This document shows, piece by piece, positions 44,719 to 52,758 of a DNA stretch of 64,000 nt; the stretch's first letter is position 1, and the number at the start of each line of letters is the position of its first letter. The DNA comes from SHVZ01 sp041906305. GTDB lineage: Bacteria > Pseudomonadota > Alphaproteobacteria > SHVZ01. The notes under the pieces are model-generated. The model did not search any database, had not been told where the DNA came from, and saw only the letters and a program-made list of their open reading frames with translations. The stretch lies in contig JAYRJL010000008.1 in assembly GCA_041906305.1 (NCBI GenBank), positions 124,001 through 188,000 on the forward strand, in the 5' to 3' direction. A program made the position numbers and the translations under genes.

Positions 44719-44757
44719 CCGGCAAGGGGTTTGCTGAGAGACGGACGGGAGACGCGC

Positions 44758-45969
44758 ATGGGTCGGATGCGGCGGCGGTCGATCGGAAGCTGGACCGGAT
44801 TCGGGCTCGCTCTCCTGGCGCTGGCCGGTTGCTCCCGCCTCGGCATCGGCGGTGGCTCGTCCTCGACTTCCTCCGCGCCCCCGCCGGCATCCGCACCGAT
44901 GCCGCCGCAGCTCGCGATGGGCGACGTCTTCACCTTCGAGGACAACGGTGTCGAGGTGAAGGAGCAGGTGACCGGCTTCACCGGCCCGCGCGCCATCTGG
45001 CAGAACGACCGCGGCGTCTCGTGGGTCCAGGCCCCGGACGTGATCTCCCCGCCGATCTCGTGGTCGGGCGATCCGCGCCTGGGCCAGGGCAACCAGCAGA
45101 TCTTCGGCGAGCCGGCGAAGCTCTGGCCGCTGGAGAAGGGCAAGACGATCAAGTTCCAGGTCGCCGGCGTCTCCGAGAAGCTGCCGGACGGATGGCAGGC
45201 CGAGAACAGCTGCACCACGATCGGCCAGGAGCCGATGACGGTGAAGGCCGGCACGTTCCAGACCTGGCGGATCGCCTGCCAGCGCGGCGAGGTGCTGGAG
45301 ACGATCTACTACGTGCCCGACATCATGACCTATGCGTTGCGCACGCGTGAGCGCGACAAGCAGCCGCCCTACGAGAAGAAAGAGCTCGTCGCCTTCGATC
45401 TCGCGCAGTCGCCGGAGCGCAAGCTGCCGGGCGCGATGGCGCAGGATCACGCGGCGATGGAGGAAAAGCCCCAGGCCGCGGCGGCACCCGCGGCCGCGCC
45501 GATGGCGAGCAACGACATGGCCGCCCGCATCGCCAAGCTCGAGGCGCAGGTCGCCCAGCTCGAACGCATGAACGGCGGCGGCGCCATGGCCGCGGCGCCG
45601 GCGGGCCAGCCTCGCGCCACGACACCGCCGCGCCAGGCCGCCGCGGCTCCGGCTGCCGCGCACGCTCCAGCGGCGGAGGCGAAGCCGCAGATGGCCTCGG
45701 CCGCCGGCGGACGCTTCGGCGCGCATCTCGGGTCGTACCGTACGGTCAACGAGGCGAAGCACGGCTGGGAGACGCTGGCCAAGGCGAACCCCGACACGCT
45801 CGGGCCGATCGGCTATCAGACCGCCGAGTTCGATCCGGGCGACGGCCGCGGCGTCTTCATCCGGCTTCTGGCAGGGCCGTTCGAGGATCGCGGCAAGGCA
45901 AACGACCTCTGCAAGACGCTGACGGCCAAGCGCGTGTTCTGCCGCGTGCTGAGCCTGGGCCCGGCGTAA
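44758..45969 (+). CDS. SPOR-domain lipoprotein
   Basis: A 403-residue protein. The start at ATG 44758 has a GGGAG ribosome-binding site 8 bases upstream and leads into a lipoprotein signal (RRRSIGSWTGFGLALLALAGC). A Ser/Pro-rich linker precedes a beta-rich domain (about 55-225) with conserved phrases such as MGDVFTFEDNGVEVKEQVTGF and GTFQTWRIACQRGEV. After an Ala/Pro-rich coiled region, the C-terminal SPOR domain (about 320-400: GAHLGSYRTVNEAKHGWETL and GVFIRLLAGPFEDRGKANDLC) should bind denuded peptidoglycan, often at the septum. The middle domain is not one I recognise. Confidence 0.82.
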   Translation: MGRMRRRSIGSWTGFGLALLALAGCSRLGIGGGSSSTSSAPPPASAPMPPQLAMGDVFTFEDNGVEVKEQVTGFTGPRAIWQNDRGVSWVQAPDVISPPISWSGDPRLGQGNQQIFGEPAKLWPLEKGKTIKFQVAGVSEKLPDGWQAENSCTTIGQEPMTVKAGTFQTWRIACQRGEVLETIYYVPDIMTYALRTRERDKQPPYEKKELVAFDLAQSPERKLPGAMAQDHAAMEEKPQAAAAPAAAPMASNDMAARIAKLEAQVAQLERMNGGGAMAAAPAGQPRATTPPRQAAAAPAAAHAPAAEAKPQMASAAGGRFGAHLGSYRTVNEAKHGWETLAKANPDTLGPIGYQTAEFDPGDGRGVFIRLLAGPFEDRGKANDLCKTLTAKRVFCRVLSLGPA

Positions 45970-46033
45970 GCTTCCTTTCGTCGTCGAAGCCGTCCTACAC
46001 TTGGCGCTCCTCTCGAATGAAGGAGCGCGCGGG

Positions 46034-47467
46034 ATGTACGAGACATTGGCGATGTACATCGACGGCCAGTGGTGCCAGGGCGGGGACGGCAAGACCGAGG
46101 ACGTGCTGAACCCGGCGACCGGCGCCTCGCTCGGAAGGCTGCCGCACGCGTCGCGTTCCGATCTCGACCGCGCGCTCGACGCCGCGCGCAGGGGCTTCAA
46201 GGTCTGGCGCAACACCAACGCCTATGAGCGCGCCAAGGTGATGCGGAAGGCCGCCGACCTGATCCGCCAGCGCCAGGAACAGATTTCGCAGATCCTCACG
46301 CTCGAGGAAGGCAAGGTGCTCGCCGAGGCCCGCCTCGAGGTCGGCACCACCGCCGACATCATCGAGTGGATGGCCGAGGAAGGCCGCCGCGCCTATGGCC
46401 GCATCATCCCCGGCCGCGCGCCCAACGTGCGCCAGATGGCGATCAAGGAGCCGATCGGCGCCTGCGCCGCGTTCACGCCGTGGAACTTCCCGGGCATCAC
46501 GCCGGCCCGCAAGGTCGCCGGCGCGATCGCCGCCGGCTGCTCCCTGATCATCAAGGCGTCGGAGGAGACGCCGGGCACCTGCATCGCGATCGTGCGCGCC
46601 TTCCATGACGCGGGCCTGCCGGCGGGCGTGCTCAACCTCGTCTTCGGCGTGCCGAACGAGATCTCCACCTACCTCATCGGCTCTCCGACGATCCGGAAGA
46701 TCTCGTTCACCGGTTCGATCCCGGTCGGCAAGCACCTGGCGAAGATGGCGGCGGAGGGAATGAAGAAGGCGACGATGGAACTGGGCGGCCACTCGCCGGT
46801 CATCGTCTTCGACGATGTCGACCCGGTGAAGGTCGCGGACATGGCGGCGGCCGGCAAGTACCGCAACGCCGGCCAGGTCTGCATCGCGCCGACCCGCTTC
46901 TTCGTCCAGGAGAACGCCTACAGGAAGTTCGCCGAGCGCTTCACCGAGATCGCCAAGGGCATGAAGCTCGGCAACGGCCTCGAGGCCTCCTCGCAGATGG
47001 GACCGCTCGCCAATGCGCGCCGCATCGGCGCGATGGAAGGCTTCGTCGGCGACGCCAAGGCCAAGGGAGCGAAGATTGCCGCCGGCGGCGAGCGTCACGG
47101 CAACGAGGGCTACTTCTTCCGCCCGACGGTGCTGACCGACGTGCCGCCGGATGCGAAGGTCCTGAACGACGAGCCGTTCGGCCCCGTGGCGCCGATCATG
47201 CCTTTCAAGACCTTCGACGAGGTGATCGAGCGCGCCAACGCGCTGCCCTTCGGTCTCGCCGCCTATGCCTTCACCAGCTCGACCAAGACCGCGACCGCGG
47301 TCGCCAACGAGATCGAGAGCGGCATGGTCGGCGTGAATCACCTTGCGATCTCGCTGCCCGAGACGCCGTTCGGCGGCATCAAGGAGTCGGGCTACGGTCA
47401 CGAGGGTGGCATCGAGGGTCTGGACGCCTATCTCAACACCAAGTTCGTGACCCAGCTCGGCGCCTGA
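46034..47467 (+). CDS. NAD(P)-dependent aldehyde dehydrogenase (semialdehyde dehydrogenase type)
   Basis: A 477-residue ALDH. ATG 46034 is preferred because AAGGAG lies 8 bases upstream. Catalytic Cys283 is in NAGQVCIAPTRFFV and the general base Glu249 in MELGGHSPVIVF. FTPWNFPGITPARK and FTGSIPVGK form the cofactor site. The overall pattern resembles succinate- or 2-oxoglutarate-semialdehyde dehydrogenases. The next gene, 1 base downstream, is a DHDPS-superfamily lyase, so oxidation of a semialdehyde made by that lyase is a reasonable inference. Confidence 0.9.
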   Translation: MYETLAMYIDGQWCQGGDGKTEDVLNPATGASLGRLPHASRSDLDRALDAARRGFKVWRNTNAYERAKVMRKAADLIRQRQEQISQILTLEEGKVLAEARLEVGTTADIIEWMAEEGRRAYGRIIPGRAPNVRQMAIKEPIGACAAFTPWNFPGITPARKVAGAIAAGCSLIIKASEETPGTCIAIVRAFHDAGLPAGVLNLVFGVPNEISTYLIGSPTIRKISFTGSIPVGKHLAKMAAEGMKKATMELGGHSPVIVFDDVDPVKVADMAAAGKYRNAGQVCIAPTRFFVQENAYRKFAERFTEIAKGMKLGNGLEASSQMGPLANARRIGAMEGFVGDAKAKGAKIAAGGERHGNEGYFFRPTVLTDVPPDAKVLNDEPFGPVAPIMPFKTFDEVIERANALPFGLAAYAFTSSTKTATAVANEIESGMVGVNHLAISLPETPFGGIKESGYGHEGGIEGLDAYLNTKFVTQLGA

Positions 47468-47468
47468 G

Positions 47469-48371
47469 GTGCCTGCGGACCAAAGCCTCCGCGGCATCGT
47501 CACCGTCCTGAACACGCCGTTCGGCGAGAACGGCGCCGTCGACTTCGCCGCGCTCGAACGCCATGCCGCCTACGCGGTCGACTCCGGTGTCGTCGGATTC
47601 CTGATCCCGGGTTTTGCCGCCGAAGTGCTGGCGCTCGGCCCCGACGAGCGACGTGACATGGTGAAGACGGTCGTCGGTGTTGCGAGAGGCCGCGCGCAGG
47701 TGGTGGGCGGCGCCTCGGCGCCGACGCAAGACGAACGCCAGCGCAACGCCGAGATGCTGGCCGGCCTCGGCTGCGACATCGTGCTGGCCAACCTCGCCTG
47801 GACGAGCGACGAGCAATACGCCGCCGAGATCAACGGGCTTTCCCAGGCCTCGGGCCGCGACCTGATGATCCAGGATTTCGATGCCAACGGTCCCGGCGTG
47901 CCGGTGCCGGCGATCGCCGACGCCTTCGCCTCGATCCCGGCCTTCCGCTATCTCAAGGTCGAGACCTTCGACGCCGGCCCCAAATACACCGCGCTGAAGC
48001 TCGCGACCGAAGGCCGGCTGCACGTCTCCGGCGGGTGGGCCGTGATGCAGCTGATCGAGGCGCTCGACCGCAAGGTCGACGCCTTCATGCCGACCGGGCT
48101 GCATCGCGCCTATGTGACGATCTTCAAGCGATACGCGTCAGGCGACCGGGATGGCGCGATGGCGCTCTTTCACCGCCTGCTGCCGATCCTGGCCTTCTCG
48201 AACCAGCATCTCGAGCACTCGATCCATTTCTTCAAGCGCCTGCTCTGGCGCCAGGGCCTCTATCCGACGCCGGCCTTGCGCAATCCCGCACACGCCTTCG
48301 ACGCGCACCACCAGCGCATCGCCGACGAGCTGATCGAGACGGCGATGAAGATCGAGGACGAGCTGGCTTGA
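47469..48371 (+). CDS. DHDPS-superfamily lyase, divergent active site
   Basis: A 300-residue TIM-barrel aldolase. GTG start at 47469, directly after the ALDH stop. The Schiff-base Lys is K163 (FRYLKVETFDAG). The usual catalytic Tyr position is Phe137 (IQDFDANGPG), and the GTTGE loop is replaced by IPGFAAEVLAL. These changes suggest a reaction unlike DapA or KDG aldolase. Operon-like coupling with the ALDH gene argues for a catabolic lyase whose product aldehyde is then oxidised. Confidence 0.83.
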   Translation: MPADQSLRGIVTVLNTPFGENGAVDFAALERHAAYAVDSGVVGFLIPGFAAEVLALGPDERRDMVKTVVGVARGRAQVVGGASAPTQDERQRNAEMLAGLGCDIVLANLAWTSDEQYAAEINGLSQASGRDLMIQDFDANGPGVPVPAIADAFASIPAFRYLKVETFDAGPKYTALKLATEGRLHVSGGWAVMQLIEALDRKVDAFMPTGLHRAYVTIFKRYASGDRDGAMALFHRLLPILAFSNQHLEHSIHFFKRLLWRQGLYPTPALRNPAHAFDAHHQRIADELIETAMKIEDELA

Positions 48372-48376
48372 ATTCG

Positions 48377-48408
48377 TATCCCCTCTCCCGCGAAGCGGGG
48401 GAGGGGTA
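48377..48408. repeat. GC-rich palindromic repeat (copy B, single hairpin)
   Basis: CCCCTCTCCCGC, spacer GAA, then GCGGGGGAGGGG: a near-perfect hairpin related to the outer hairpins of the repeats at 32303-32449 and 51130-51263. It lies between two convergent genes (lyase and amidase) and could act as a bidirectional transcription barrier. Confidence 0.65.
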
Positions 48409-48413
48409 CGACG

Positions 48414-49748
48414 TTACTTCTTCGAACCGAAAGCGACCGTCCACGCGGCAATACCGGAGAGGGCGCGCTCGCGGTTGGGGAAGCCCAGGAGCTGGAGCCC
48501 GAGCGGCAGGCCGTCGCATTTCAAGAGCGGCAGCGACAGCGCCGGGTTGCGCAGCATCGAGGCCGGCATGTTGAAGATGGCGTTGCCGGTCGACTCGATG
48601 CCGATCGGCGCGGGGCCGGCGGAGCCCAGCGTGATGCAGGCGTCCACGTCACCGGAGAGGCCCATCAGCACGTCGCGGGCATAGTCGCGCTTCTTCAGCA
48701 GCGCCACGTAGTCGTCGACCGTCATTTTGGTGCCGTTGATGACGGCCTTGCGGAGGCCGGCGCTCATGCGGTCGCCGTCGCGGAGCTCCATGTCGGCGAA
48801 AGGCCAGATCTTCTCCCAGTCGTTGATGCCGAGCGAGAGATCGGAGGCACCGGCAATTGCTTCTTCCAACTGCGCCACGCGCTTCGAGCCCTTGCGGTCG
48901 ATCAGCGTGACGCCGGCCCGCTCCAGCTTCTTGAGGAAGGCCGCGAGCGCCTTCTTGGCATCCGGGTTGGCGACGGCCCAGCCGTCGGTCTCCAGCACCG
49001 CGAGCACGTCCGGCCGGCGCGGCGCGGCCGGCTCGGCACCGCCGGCGAAGGGCATGAACCCCGGATCGCCGCCGACGCGCGCAGCGATCTCGTGCGCGAC
49101 CGCCCAGGCGTCCTCCAGCGTGTGCGAGAGCGTGCCGATGCAGTTCTGGCTGAACTGGTCACCGATGCCGCCGCGGTTGAGCGCACCGAAGGTCGGCTTG
49201 AAGCCGACGATGCCGCAGAAGCTGGCGGGACGGAGCACGGAGCCGCCGACCTGAGTCCCGATCGCGACCGGCACCATGCCGGCGGCGACGGCCGCGGCCG
49301 AACCGGACGAGGAGCCGCCCGGCGTGCGGCGCTTGTCGTGCGGGTTGGTGGTCGGGCCCGGCGGGGCGCCGGCGAACTCGGTGGTGACCGCCTTGCCGAC
49401 GATCACCGCGCCGGCCCGGCGCAGCGCGTAGGCGCAGGCGGAGTCGCGACCGCCGTTCCAGCCCTTGAAGATGGGGCTGCCGAACTCGGTCGGCATGTCG
49501 ACGGTCTCGATGATGTCCTTGATCGCGATCGGCAGGCCGTCGATCGAGGACAGCGGCTTCTTGGCCTTCCAGCGCCTGGTCGATGCATCGGCGGCCTTCC
49601 GCGCGCCCTCGATCTCGAGCGTGACGAAAGCGCGGACCACGGGCTCGCGCCTGTCGATCTGCTTGAGACAGGTCTCCAGGAAGTCGCGCGGCGTCAGCGT
49701 GCCGGCCTTGAATCCGGCGCGGGCGGTGGCGAAGTCGAGCTTGGACAT
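48414..49748 (-). CDS. Amidase (amidase signature family)
   Basis: A 444-residue enzyme starting at ATG 49748. The Ser-Ser-Lys catalytic set is Lys in GLPIAIKDIIETVDMPTEFG, the cis-Ser in TPGGSSSGSAAAVAAGM and the nucleophile Ser in GTQVGGSVLRPASF. No signal peptide, so cytosolic. It could hydrolyse an aliphatic or aromatic amide. The MFS carrier gene lies 11 bases upstream on the same strand, so the carrier may import the amide substrate. Confidence 0.9.
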   Translation of the reverse strand: MSKLDFATARAGFKAGTLTPRDFLETCLKQIDRREPVVRAFVTLEIEGARKAADASTRRWKAKKPLSSIDGLPIAIKDIIETVDMPTEFGSPIFKGWNGGRDSACAYALRRAGAVIVGKAVTTEFAGAPPGPTTNPHDKRRTPGGSSSGSAAAVAAGMVPVAIGTQVGGSVLRPASFCGIVGFKPTFGALNRGGIGDQFSQNCIGTLSHTLEDAWAVAHEIAARVGGDPGFMPFAGGAEPAAPRRPDVLAVLETDGWAVANPDAKKALAAFLKKLERAGVTLIDRKGSKRVAQLEEAIAGASDLSLGINDWEKIWPFADMELRDGDRMSAGLRKAVINGTKMTVDDYVALLKKRDYARDVLMGLSGDVDACITLGSAGPAPIGIESTGNAIFNMPASMLRNPALSLPLLKCDGLPLGLQLLGFPNRERALSGIAAWTVAFGSKK

Positions 49749-49759
49749 GACGATCCCCC

Positions 49760-51007
49760 TTACGCGGCGGCGAGCTGCCGCTGCGGCCGATTGTACAGAA
49801 GCCAGAGCGCGATCGCGGCATTGACGACGTTCCACGCAATGCCGTTCAGGAAGGCGAGCCGGTACGAGCCGGTCCAGTCGAAGATCGCGCCCGAGAGCCA
49901 GCCGCCGATCGCCATGCCGATGATCGTCGACATGATGACGATGCCGACGCGCGTGCCGGCCTCTGCGGCCGGGAAATACTCGCGGACGATGATCGCATAG
50001 CTCGGGACGATGCCGCCCTGCGCCAGGCCGAACAGCGCCGAGACGACGTAGAGCGACATCAGCCCGTCGAAAGGCAGGTAGAGGCACAGAGTCCCCATCT
50101 GCAATGCCGAGCCCAGCAGCAGCGTGCGGACGCCGCCGATGCGGTCCGAGATCCAGCCCGAGGCGAGCCGGCTGATCACGCCGAAGCCCAGCATGATCGC
50201 CAGCATCTCGGCGCCGCGGGCGACGCCGTAGCCGAGGTCGCCGCAATAGGCGACGATGTGGACCTGGGGCATCGACATCGCCAGGCAGCAGGTGACGCCG
50301 GCAATGATGAGGAGCGTCATCAGCGCGTTCTTCGAGATCGGCAGCTGGCCGAGCGTGCCGCCGCCATGCGCCGCGACCACGTGGTTGCGCGGCGAGGGCC
50401 GGCGGAAGACCAGCGTCAGCGGCAGCATGAGGACGAGGCAGGCAATGCCGACGGCGATGTAGGCATGGCGCCAGCCGATGGTCTCGATCAGCGCCTGCAG
50501 GATCGGCGGCCACACGGTGCCTGCCGCGTAGTTGCCGCTGGCGGCGATGCCGACCGCGAGCCCGCGGCGCCGGTCGAACCAGTGCGAGATATCGGCCATC
50601 AGCGGGCTGAACACCGCCGAGCAGCCGAGGAAGCCGATCAAGACTCCCTGCAGGATCGCGTACTGCCAGAGCGCGGTCGAGTACGCGGCGCCGATGTAGC
50701 CCAGGAACAGGCAGATGGCGCTCAGGATGACCGGGGTGATCACGCCGAAGCGGTCGGCGAGCTTGCCCATGAAGACGCCGCCGGTGGCGAAGCCCAGCAT
50801 CGTCGCGGTGTAGGGGATCGAGGCCCCGGCACGGTCGACGCCGAAGTCGGCCTGGACATGCGGCAGCACGACCACGACCGACCACATGCCGACGCCGCCG
50901 ATCGTGGAAACCAGAAGCGAGGTGAAGAGGCGGGCCCAGGCGTACGGAGACTCGACGCCTGAATCGGAAGTCTGTGACACGGGAGGAGTCTTTCGGGAGG
51001 GGTCCAC
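49760..51007 (-). CDS. MFS transporter (oxalate/formate antiporter-like)
   Basis: A 415-residue inner-membrane carrier with 12 predicted helices. The MFS signature loop 2-3 is GKLADRFGVI and the second-half loop is GWISDRIGGVRT. SHWFDRRRGLAVGIAASGNYAAGTVWPPI is typical of the OFA/monocarboxylate group. In an apparent operon with the amidase. Likely takes up an organic acid or amide; substrate unknown. Confidence 0.88.
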   Translation of the reverse strand: MDPSRKTPPVSQTSDSGVESPYAWARLFTSLLVSTIGGVGMWSVVVVLPHVQADFGVDRAGASIPYTATMLGFATGGVFMGKLADRFGVITPVILSAICLFLGYIGAAYSTALWQYAILQGVLIGFLGCSAVFSPLMADISHWFDRRRGLAVGIAASGNYAAGTVWPPILQALIETIGWRHAYIAVGIACLVLMLPLTLVFRRPSPRNHVVAAHGGGTLGQLPISKNALMTLLIIAGVTCCLAMSMPQVHIVAYCGDLGYGVARGAEMLAIMLGFGVISRLASGWISDRIGGVRTLLLGSALQMGTLCLYLPFDGLMSLYVVSALFGLAQGGIVPSYAIIVREYFPAAEAGTRVGIVIMSTIIGMAIGGWLSGAIFDWTGSYRLAFLNGIAWNVVNAAIALWLLYNRPQRQLAAA

Positions 51008-51129
51008 GACGAATGCCAGTTCAGCGCCTCGGCGCGCAACTCCTAACTCCGAAGCGCTACATGTGAAAATTGCGTCGCCGGTGGGTGTAACTCCGCACCA
51101 TCAACACCCTCGCGCTCGCTCTCTCAGCT

Positions 51130-51263
51130 CCCTCCCTCGACGAAGTCGGGGGAGGGACGGGGTGGGGGCATGAGCGAGGTGAAGGTGTCAGCCACCGGCG
51201 GAGCAGATGGACCTCGGCCATGCCCCCACCCTGCCCTCCCCCGCGTAAGACGCGAGGGAGGGT
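51130..51263. repeat. GC-rich composite palindromic repeat (copy C)
   Basis: Same layout as the repeat at 32303-32449: a left hairpin (CCCTCCCTCGAC/GTCGGGGGAGGG), central inverted arms ACGGGGTGGGGGCATG and CATGCCCCCACCCTG, and a right hairpin (CCCTCCCCCGCGT/ACGCGAGGGAGGG). It fills most of the 299-base gap between the MFS and dioxygenase genes, which point away from each other; apart from the repeat I see no gene in this gap. Confidence 0.7.
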
Positions 51264-51306
51264 TCCGATTTGAGCACCCCTGGAGTGACATGTTAGCGTG
51301 CACGCA

Positions 51307-52224
51307 ATGACGGGCCTCTCGTCCATCCCGGTTCTCGAAAGCCGCAGGCTCAGCCCTGAGACGGTCGGCGCGATGACCGACTCCTCGCCGCTGCTCGCCG
51401 ACGGCGCGGCGCTGCGGCGGCGCTTCGCCGAGGACGGCTATCTTTTCCTTCGCGGCGTGCTCGACCGCACGGAAGTCCTGGCGGCGCGGCGCGAGGTGCT
51501 GGCGCGGATGGCGGAGGTCGGCGAGATCGCCGAGCCCGCCGAGGCGGCGCTGCCGACGGGGACCAGCCGGCGAGCCGAGCTGCATCCCGACCTGGGGCGC
51601 TTCTGGCGTTCGGTCTCCGAAGGGCCCGCCGTGCGCCACGCAGTCCACGGCAACGAGGCGCGCGCGGTCGCGGCCGAGCTTCTCGAACGTCCGGTTCGCC
51701 CCTTCGACTTCGTCTGGCTGCGCGCGATGCTTTCCGGCCGCGCCAGCCCGCTGCATTTCGACCACGTCTACATGAACCGCGGCACAGACAAGGTGGTCAC
51801 CGTCTGGGTTCCACTCGGCGACGTCGCGGTCGCCGACGGGCCTCTCGCCGTCGTCGAGAACTCGCATCGCTTCGACGACCTGATCGGCTCGTATCGCGGC
51901 CATGACGTCGACCGTGATCCGTCGCGGCCGGGCCATGTCGCGGAGTCGGCGGTCGCGTTCCTGAAGGAGCGGGGCGCCCGGCTGCTGACGGCGGATTTCC
52001 GCGCCGGCGACATCTGCGTCTTCGGCATGTTCACGCTGCACGGCTCGATCGACAACGCCTCTCCCGCGGGCCGCGTCCGGCTGTCGGTCGACACGCGCTG
52101 GCAGGTCGCCGACCAGCCGATGGATGATCGTTGGTCCGGGCCCGATCCGAAGGGCCACGGCGGCAAGGGCTATGGCGCCCTCGGATCGGCCAGGCCCTTG
52201 GGCGCGCCACAGCTTCGCAGGTAG
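51307..52224 (+). CDS. Phytanoyl-CoA dioxygenase-family protein (Fe/2-oxoglutarate)
   Basis: A 305-residue oxygenase of the PhyH family. The iron triad is H-x-D in SPLHFDHVYM and a distal His in MFTLHGS; Arg in GRVRLSVDTRWQ should bind 2-oxoglutarate. The ATG at 51307 is chosen; an in-frame GTG lies 9 bases upstream. The substrate cannot be told. The TRAP transporter genes begin 36 bases downstream, so it may act on the imported compound. Confidence 0.85.
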   Translation: MTGLSSIPVLESRRLSPETVGAMTDSSPLLADGAALRRRFAEDGYLFLRGVLDRTEVLAARREVLARMAEVGEIAEPAEAALPTGTSRRAELHPDLGRFWRSVSEGPAVRHAVHGNEARAVAAELLERPVRPFDFVWLRAMLSGRASPLHFDHVYMNRGTDKVVTVWVPLGDVAVADGPLAVVENSHRFDDLIGSYRGHDVDRDPSRPGHVAESAVAFLKERGARLLTADFRAGDICVFGMFTLHGSIDNASPAGRVRLSVDTRWQVADQPMDDRWSGPDPKGHGGKGYGALGSARPLGAPQLRR

Positions 52225-52260
52225 GATCGCCGGCAAAGAAGAACGACGTCGGGGGAAGCG

Positions 52261-52758
52261 ATGAAACGATGGCTCGCCAGGGGCGAGGAGAATCTCGCCG
52301 CGCTCTGCATGGCGGCGCTGCTGACGACGCTGGCGCTCCAGGTCATCACCCGCTACGTCCTCAACGATCCCTTCGCCTGGACCGAGGAAGCTTCCCGCTA
52401 CCTCTACGTCTACATCGTCTTCCTCGGCGCCAGCGCCGCCGTTTCCGACCGCAGCCACGTCGCGATCGGCTTCATCGTCGGGGCCCTGCCGCGGCCGCTG
52501 CAATGGACGGTCTCGTTCGGCGTCAACCTGCTCATCCTCTTCATGCTCGGAAACCTGATCTGGTGGGGCTGGGTCGCGACCGTGCGGACCTGGACCGTGC
52601 CGCTGATGGTGCTCGATGTCCCCTATGCCTGGGTCTACGGCATCGTCCCGCTGACGGCCGCGCTGATGACGATCCGCACGCTGGTCGTGATGGGCGAGGA
52701 CTGGAGCGACTTCCGCGCCGGCCGGCCGGCCCGCACCGATACCTCGGGAGCGCTCTGA
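52261..52758 (+). CDS. dctQ: TRAP transporter small permease
   Basis: A 165-residue DctQ-type subunit with four hydrophobic segments (about 15-35, 48-68, 88-112, 128-150) and the family phrase DPFAWTEEASRYLYVYIVFLGASAA. Partner of the large permease, which starts at the overlapping TGATG. The ribosome-binding site is GGGGGAAGC. No substrate-binding subunit gene is adjacent. Confidence 0.9.
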   Translation: MKRWLARGEENLAALCMAALLTTLALQVITRYVLNDPFAWTEEASRYLYVYIVFLGASAAVSDRSHVAIGFIVGALPRPLQWTVSFGVNLLILFMLGNLIWWGWVATVRTWTVPLMVLDVPYAWVYGIVPLTAALMTIRTLVVMGEDWSDFRAGRPARTDTSGAL

